From assembly GCA_002720125.1 (NCBI GenBank), contig PBGQ01000037.1, positions 4,423-11,390 of the forward strand: a DNA stretch of 6,968 nucleotides, read 5' to 3'. The notes below the pieces were generated by a model. That model did not search any database. It was given only the letters and a program-made list of their open reading frames with translations, and had not been told where the DNA came from. Source of the stretch: Rickettsiales bacterium (GTDB lineage Bacteria; Pseudomonadota; Alphaproteobacteria; TMED109). Of this stretch, positions 4,914-6,968 are shown in pieces. The position numbers and the translations under genes were made by a program. Each line of letters starts with the position of its first letter. Position 1 is the first letter of the stretch.

Positions 4914-6281
4914 CTACTCCAAAAACCTTGTTCTTTTTCCTGAAAGATCTTTTAAAATTACTGATGAATTTAAAGGTCTTAATTCGGAATTATTTTTGCC
5001 AATGTTACTTATTGAGAGCATTGTCCAATCATTAGTATCAGTCTCAATTACAGCTAATTGGTTTTTCCTTAATCCATGACTAGTTCCTAGAGGTACTCGC
5101 AAACTGTCATTTACTAATTGTAACCTGGCAGCTAAAGGCTGACAAAAAAGTTTTTTCTGAGTTAAATTATAAATATCGTGAGCAATATTAAAAAATTCTT
5201 TGTCTATATATTCTCTATCTGCTTTTGTAAATAACTCAATTATTTCAAAATTACTATCTGTGATTATGGGTATTAAATATTTTTCTTCTATATTACCAGC
5301 TAACGAATTACTTACTGAATTAAAGATATCTATAGAAACCTCAACTCGAATAGCATCTGTATCTAACACTTTATAACTTTCTATTTTGGGTAGTTTATTA
5401 TCTCCTAATAGAAAAGTTTTTGGATATATTATAGTTTTATAAATTTTTAATGATGGTATATATATAAAATCTCCATATTTACCACTATTATTGCCATTTA
5501 CTAATGTAAGATAATCATAAGACTTATCAAATCCTTCACTATTTAAATCATAATACTCATTTTTATGGCTTATATAATTTATTTTTTCATTTCTTCTTAA
5601 ATTCTCGCTGATTTGGTTCGATAAAATATGTATGTATTTATCAATTTCTTGTGGAAGATTTGTAACAATTGTCTTATTGCCCTTAAATTCTTTTACAGTA
5701 ATGCTTTTTCTCTTATTACAAATATTTTTCTCTGAGATGTGTCCTACAATTGCTTCTATTTCTACTATATAAATGTCATCTTCTTTATAAGAATTTAGAA
5801 TATTATAATCTAATATTCTACTTTGTGGTTTGACGGTAAAATTCTCAGTTATATTTGTTTGATTATCAATAGAACTAAAACCATGTACCTTTACCCCACC
5901 TTTAATTGAAGCGAAATAAAGAGCATCATCCAAAGCTCTTCTTTTTGCCTCTTCATCACTAATACCTTCTGTGTGAATTTGGCCTTTAGATATTATTTTC
6001 TTTAAATTTGAGTTTTTATTACTTTCATCTTTGATATCATCAATATCATCAATATCATCAAAAATACCCGCTTCGTATGCTTCGGTAACAATAAATAGTG
6101 ATGCAAAACCCCAAAAAAGCTTATCTAATCCAAAGGATGATATTTTTTCTGCAGTATTTTTTACAATATGGAAAGGAGCTATTTTTTGGATGCCTTCTTT
6201 TAAGCCATTAAGAGGTGAACTTCCAACATATCCTTTCGAAGAGAAAAAAAATAATAATATTATGAAAAAGATAACTCTCAT
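4914..6281 (-). CDS. flgT: FlgT-like flagellar H-ring assembly protein
   Basis: In Vibrio, FlgT is a periplasmic protein needed to form the H-ring around the LP-ring of the polar flagellum and to keep the flagellum in the outer membrane. The 455-aa product from the ATG at 6281 starts with a signal peptide (MRVIFFIILLFFFSSKG); an upstream TTG would add 19 non-signal residues, so it is rejected. An N-terminal FlgT-like domain spans about 97-181 (GQIHTEGISDEEAKRRALDDALYFAS, then ILDYNI-YKEDDIYIVEIEAIV), a middle domain about 189-376, and a C-terminal beta domain about 381-453 (LRVPLGTSHGLRKNQLAVIE). Residues 20-95 are an insertion not usual in Vibrio FlgT, with a hydrophobic stretch (FWGFASLFIVTEAYEAGI) and an acidic DDI repeat. 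Start lies 1 nt after the flgP stop. Assignment is by domain pattern, strengthened by adjacency to flgP. Confidence 0.8.
   Translation of the reverse strand: MRVIFFIILLFFFSSKGYVGSSPLNGLKEGIQKIAPFHIVKNTAEKISSFGLDKLFWGFASLFIVTEAYEAGIFDDIDDIDDIKDESNKNSNLKKIISKGQIHTEGISDEEAKRRALDDALYFASIKGGVKVHGFSSIDNQTNITENFTVKPQSRILDYNILNSYKEDDIYIVEIEAIVGHISEKNICNKRKSITVKEFKGNKTIVTNLPQEIDKYIHILSNQISENLRRNEKINYISHKNEYYDLNSEGFDKSYDYLTLVNGNNSGKYGDFIYIPSLKIYKTIIYPKTFLLGDNKLPKIESYKVLDTDAIRVEVSIDIFNSVSNSLAGNIEEKYLIPIITDSNFEIIELFTKADREYIDKEFFNIAHDIYNLTQKKLFCQPLAARLQLVNDSLRVPLGTSHGLRKNQLAVIETDTNDWTMLSISNIGKNNSELRPLNSSVILKDLSGKRTRFLE
6034..6060. repeat. three perfect 9-bp tandem repeats inside flgT
   Basis: ATATCATCA (plus strand) is repeated three times without a mismatch. 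On the coding strand it gives Asp-Asp-Ile repeats, so the protein reads GIFDDIDDIDDIKDE at about residues 72-86. The unit is a multiple of three, so gain or loss of copies would change length without breaking the frame. The repeat lies in the N-terminal insertion between the signal peptide and the first FlgT domain, where length change would be tolerated. Confidence 0.85.
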
Positions 6282-6282
6282 T

Positions 6283-6813
6283 TTAAGCCTTGATGCTTCT
6301 AGCCTCTCTAAGTAACAATAGCATAATGTTTCTATCAACTTCTAAGACTGTTTCATAAGTATCTTCTCCTGTTGGATTTATTCTTACAGTTTTTGCTCCT
6401 CTTATTGTACCTTGTACCATAGTTCTAAAAGTGTCGTTTTGAGTCACTAAGTCTATGACAGTTGTACTTGAGTCAATTCTAATTCCATGAATTTGCTCTG
6501 CTAATTCTCTCATAGCTGCCATTCTAGCTGCTCTTATTGCCATCAATCTTTTTTGAGCAATATTCTTACCTGGCTGTGTTGATACCACTGCATATCCAAC
6601 GGCAGTAATTGTTGGTATTTTTTCAACTGATGCACTAAGAATTTCTTCTGTAGCTTTAATTACATCCTGACCTTCATCTGGTATATTTATAGCATTTATC
6701 TTTTCTTTTTTGCTGTCCATAGAGTATGGAAAACCTAATCCTGTATATTGGTTAGAACAACCACCCATTATAAGAAAAACAAAGCATGCCATTAAGTAAA
6801 TAAATTTATTCAT
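6283..6813 (-). CDS. flgP: FlgP-like flagellar outer-membrane lipoprotein
   Basis: FlgP is an outer-membrane lipoprotein that, with FlgT and FlgO, forms the H-ring of Vibrio flagella and, in Campylobacter, the large basal disk. The 176-aa precursor has a signal peptide ending in a lipobox, LIMGGC, with lipidated Cys19; the methionine at -3 is less common than leucine but acceptable. After a linker, residues 67-163 match the FlgP core: PTITAVGYAVVSTQPG, QKRLMAIRAARMAAMRELAEQI, IRIDSSTTV, then DTFRTMVQGTIRGAKTV and GEDTYETVLEVDRN. It is the first gene of the operon. A GGAG at 6824-6821 lies 7 nt before the ATG, and a sigma-54-type promoter stands about 35 nt further upstream. flgT begins 1 nt after its stop, indicating coupled translation. 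Confidence 0.88.
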   Translation of the reverse strand: MNKFIYLMACFVFLIMGGCSNQYTGLGFPYSMDSKKEKINAINIPDEGQDVIKATEEILSASVEKIPTITAVGYAVVSTQPGKNIAQKRLMAIRAARMAAMRELAEQIHGIRIDSSTTVIDLVTQNDTFRTMVQGTIRGAKTVRINPTGEDTYETVLEVDRNIMLLLLREARSIKA

Positions 6814-6847
6814 AGATTATCTCCAAAAAATTTGTTTTCTCCTCACT

Positions 6848-6863
6848 TGCATGAAACATGCCA
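6848..6863 (-). promoter_or_regulatory. sigma-54-type promoter driving flgP operon
   Basis: Read on the minus strand this is TGGCATG-N4-ATGCA, against the sigma-54 consensus TGGCACG-N4-TTGCA. The essential GG (6862-6861) and GC (6850-6849) have the required spacing, and only two consensus bases differ. Transcription would start near 6837, leaving a leader of about 24 nt that contains the GGAG ribosome site of flgP. The same stretch holds a perfect GCATG-TTT-CATGC dyad (6849-6861), which may be coincidental. In Vibrio-type polar flagella the flgO/flgP genes are sigma-54 controlled, in agreement. Confidence 0.72.
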
Positions 6864-6884
6864 TTTAGTTTTAAGATATATATG

Positions 6885-6897
6885 TATCAAATTATAA
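6885..6897 (+). promoter_or_regulatory. weak IHF-like site between divergent promoters
   Basis: TATCAA-N4-TAA differs by one base from the IHF pattern WATCAA-N4-TTR and lies midway between the two sigma-54-type promoters. IHF bending commonly helps sigma-54 activators reach the polymerase. In DNA this AT-rich a near match is weak evidence, so this is a suggestion only. Confidence 0.25.
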
Positions 6898-6908
6898 TAT
6901 TAAATTAA

Positions 6909-6924
6909 TGGCACAAAAATTGCC
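6909..6924 (+). promoter_or_regulatory. sigma-54-type promoter pointing right, out of window
   Basis: TGGCACA-N4-TTGCC matches the sigma-54 consensus TGGCACG-N4-TTGCA at every key position: TGGCAC is intact at 6909-6914 and TTGC at 6920-6923, with the exact -24/-12 spacing. Transcription would begin near 6935. No start codon is seen before the window ends, so the gene served lies beyond 6968. Because it stands back to back with the flgP promoter, it probably drives another flagellar operon under the same activator. The intervening 45 nt (6864-6908) is AT-rich and could hold shared activator sites. Confidence 0.78.
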
Positions 6925-6968
6925 TCTAATACTATCGTAAGAAGAAAAAAAAATAAAATAACATTTTA

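Noticed and set aside
1..6968. tRNA, rRNA, CRISPR, insertion sequence or riboswitch
   Set aside because: Coding sequence fills nearly the whole window; no spaced repeats, transposase, terminal inverted repeats or structured RNA motif were recognised by eye.

Overview
The window is strongly AT-rich and gene-dense, with almost no intergenic space. It looks like a slice of a streamlined, probably aquatic, alphaproteobacterium-like genome. That placement is inferred from gene content and composition: a COG2945-type alpha/beta hydrolase beside a serine acetyltransferase/cysteine desulfurase pair (the usual front end of alphaproteobacterial suf iron-sulfur loci), an alphaproteobacterial-type flagellar-cluster membrane protein (DUF6468/DUF2802-like), and very low GC. 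No rRNA, tRNA, mobile element or CRISPR array is visible.

Left part (1-1656): the N-terminal part of a group V aminotransferase-type cysteine desulfurase (leftward, cut by the window edge) overlaps the end of a short-type serine O-acetyltransferase gene (cysE). These make and mobilise cysteine sulfur, most likely for Fe-S assembly. A small alpha/beta hydrolase gene is divergent (rightward) across an 80-bp promoter region.

Centre and right (1653-6813): eight leftward genes packed with gaps of 1 to 44 nt. In transcription order they are flgP (outer-membrane lipoprotein), flgT-like, a LysM-like exported protein, flgA (P-ring chaperone), flgM (anti-sigma-28), a small FlgN-like helical protein, a DUF6468/DUF2802-like membrane coiled-coil protein, and anmK (anhydro-MurNAc kinase). 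FlgP and FlgT are components of the outer-membrane-associated H-ring/basal disk seen around polar flagella of Vibrio and relatives, FlgA builds the P-ring, and FlgM times late gene expression. The operon therefore reads as an outer flagellar basal body module with a regulatory tail. AnmK, a peptidoglycan-recycling kinase, sits last and meets the hydrolase gene tail to tail with a 4-nt overlap.

Right edge (6814-6968): a 155-nt regulatory region with two divergent sigma-54-type (-24/-12) promoters. One points left into flgP and fits the sigma-54 hierarchy of polar flagellar genes. The other, an almost perfect consensus, points right out of the window and predicts another sigma-54-controlled, probably flagellar, operon just beyond the edge.

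The most interesting points are the divergent sigma-54 promoter pair, the LysM-like protein embedded between flgT and flgA where no FlgO is seen, the unusual FlgT N-terminal insertion with a 9-bp tandem repeat, and the co-occurrence of a FlgM/H-ring style flagellar system with otherwise alphaproteobacterial neighbours.
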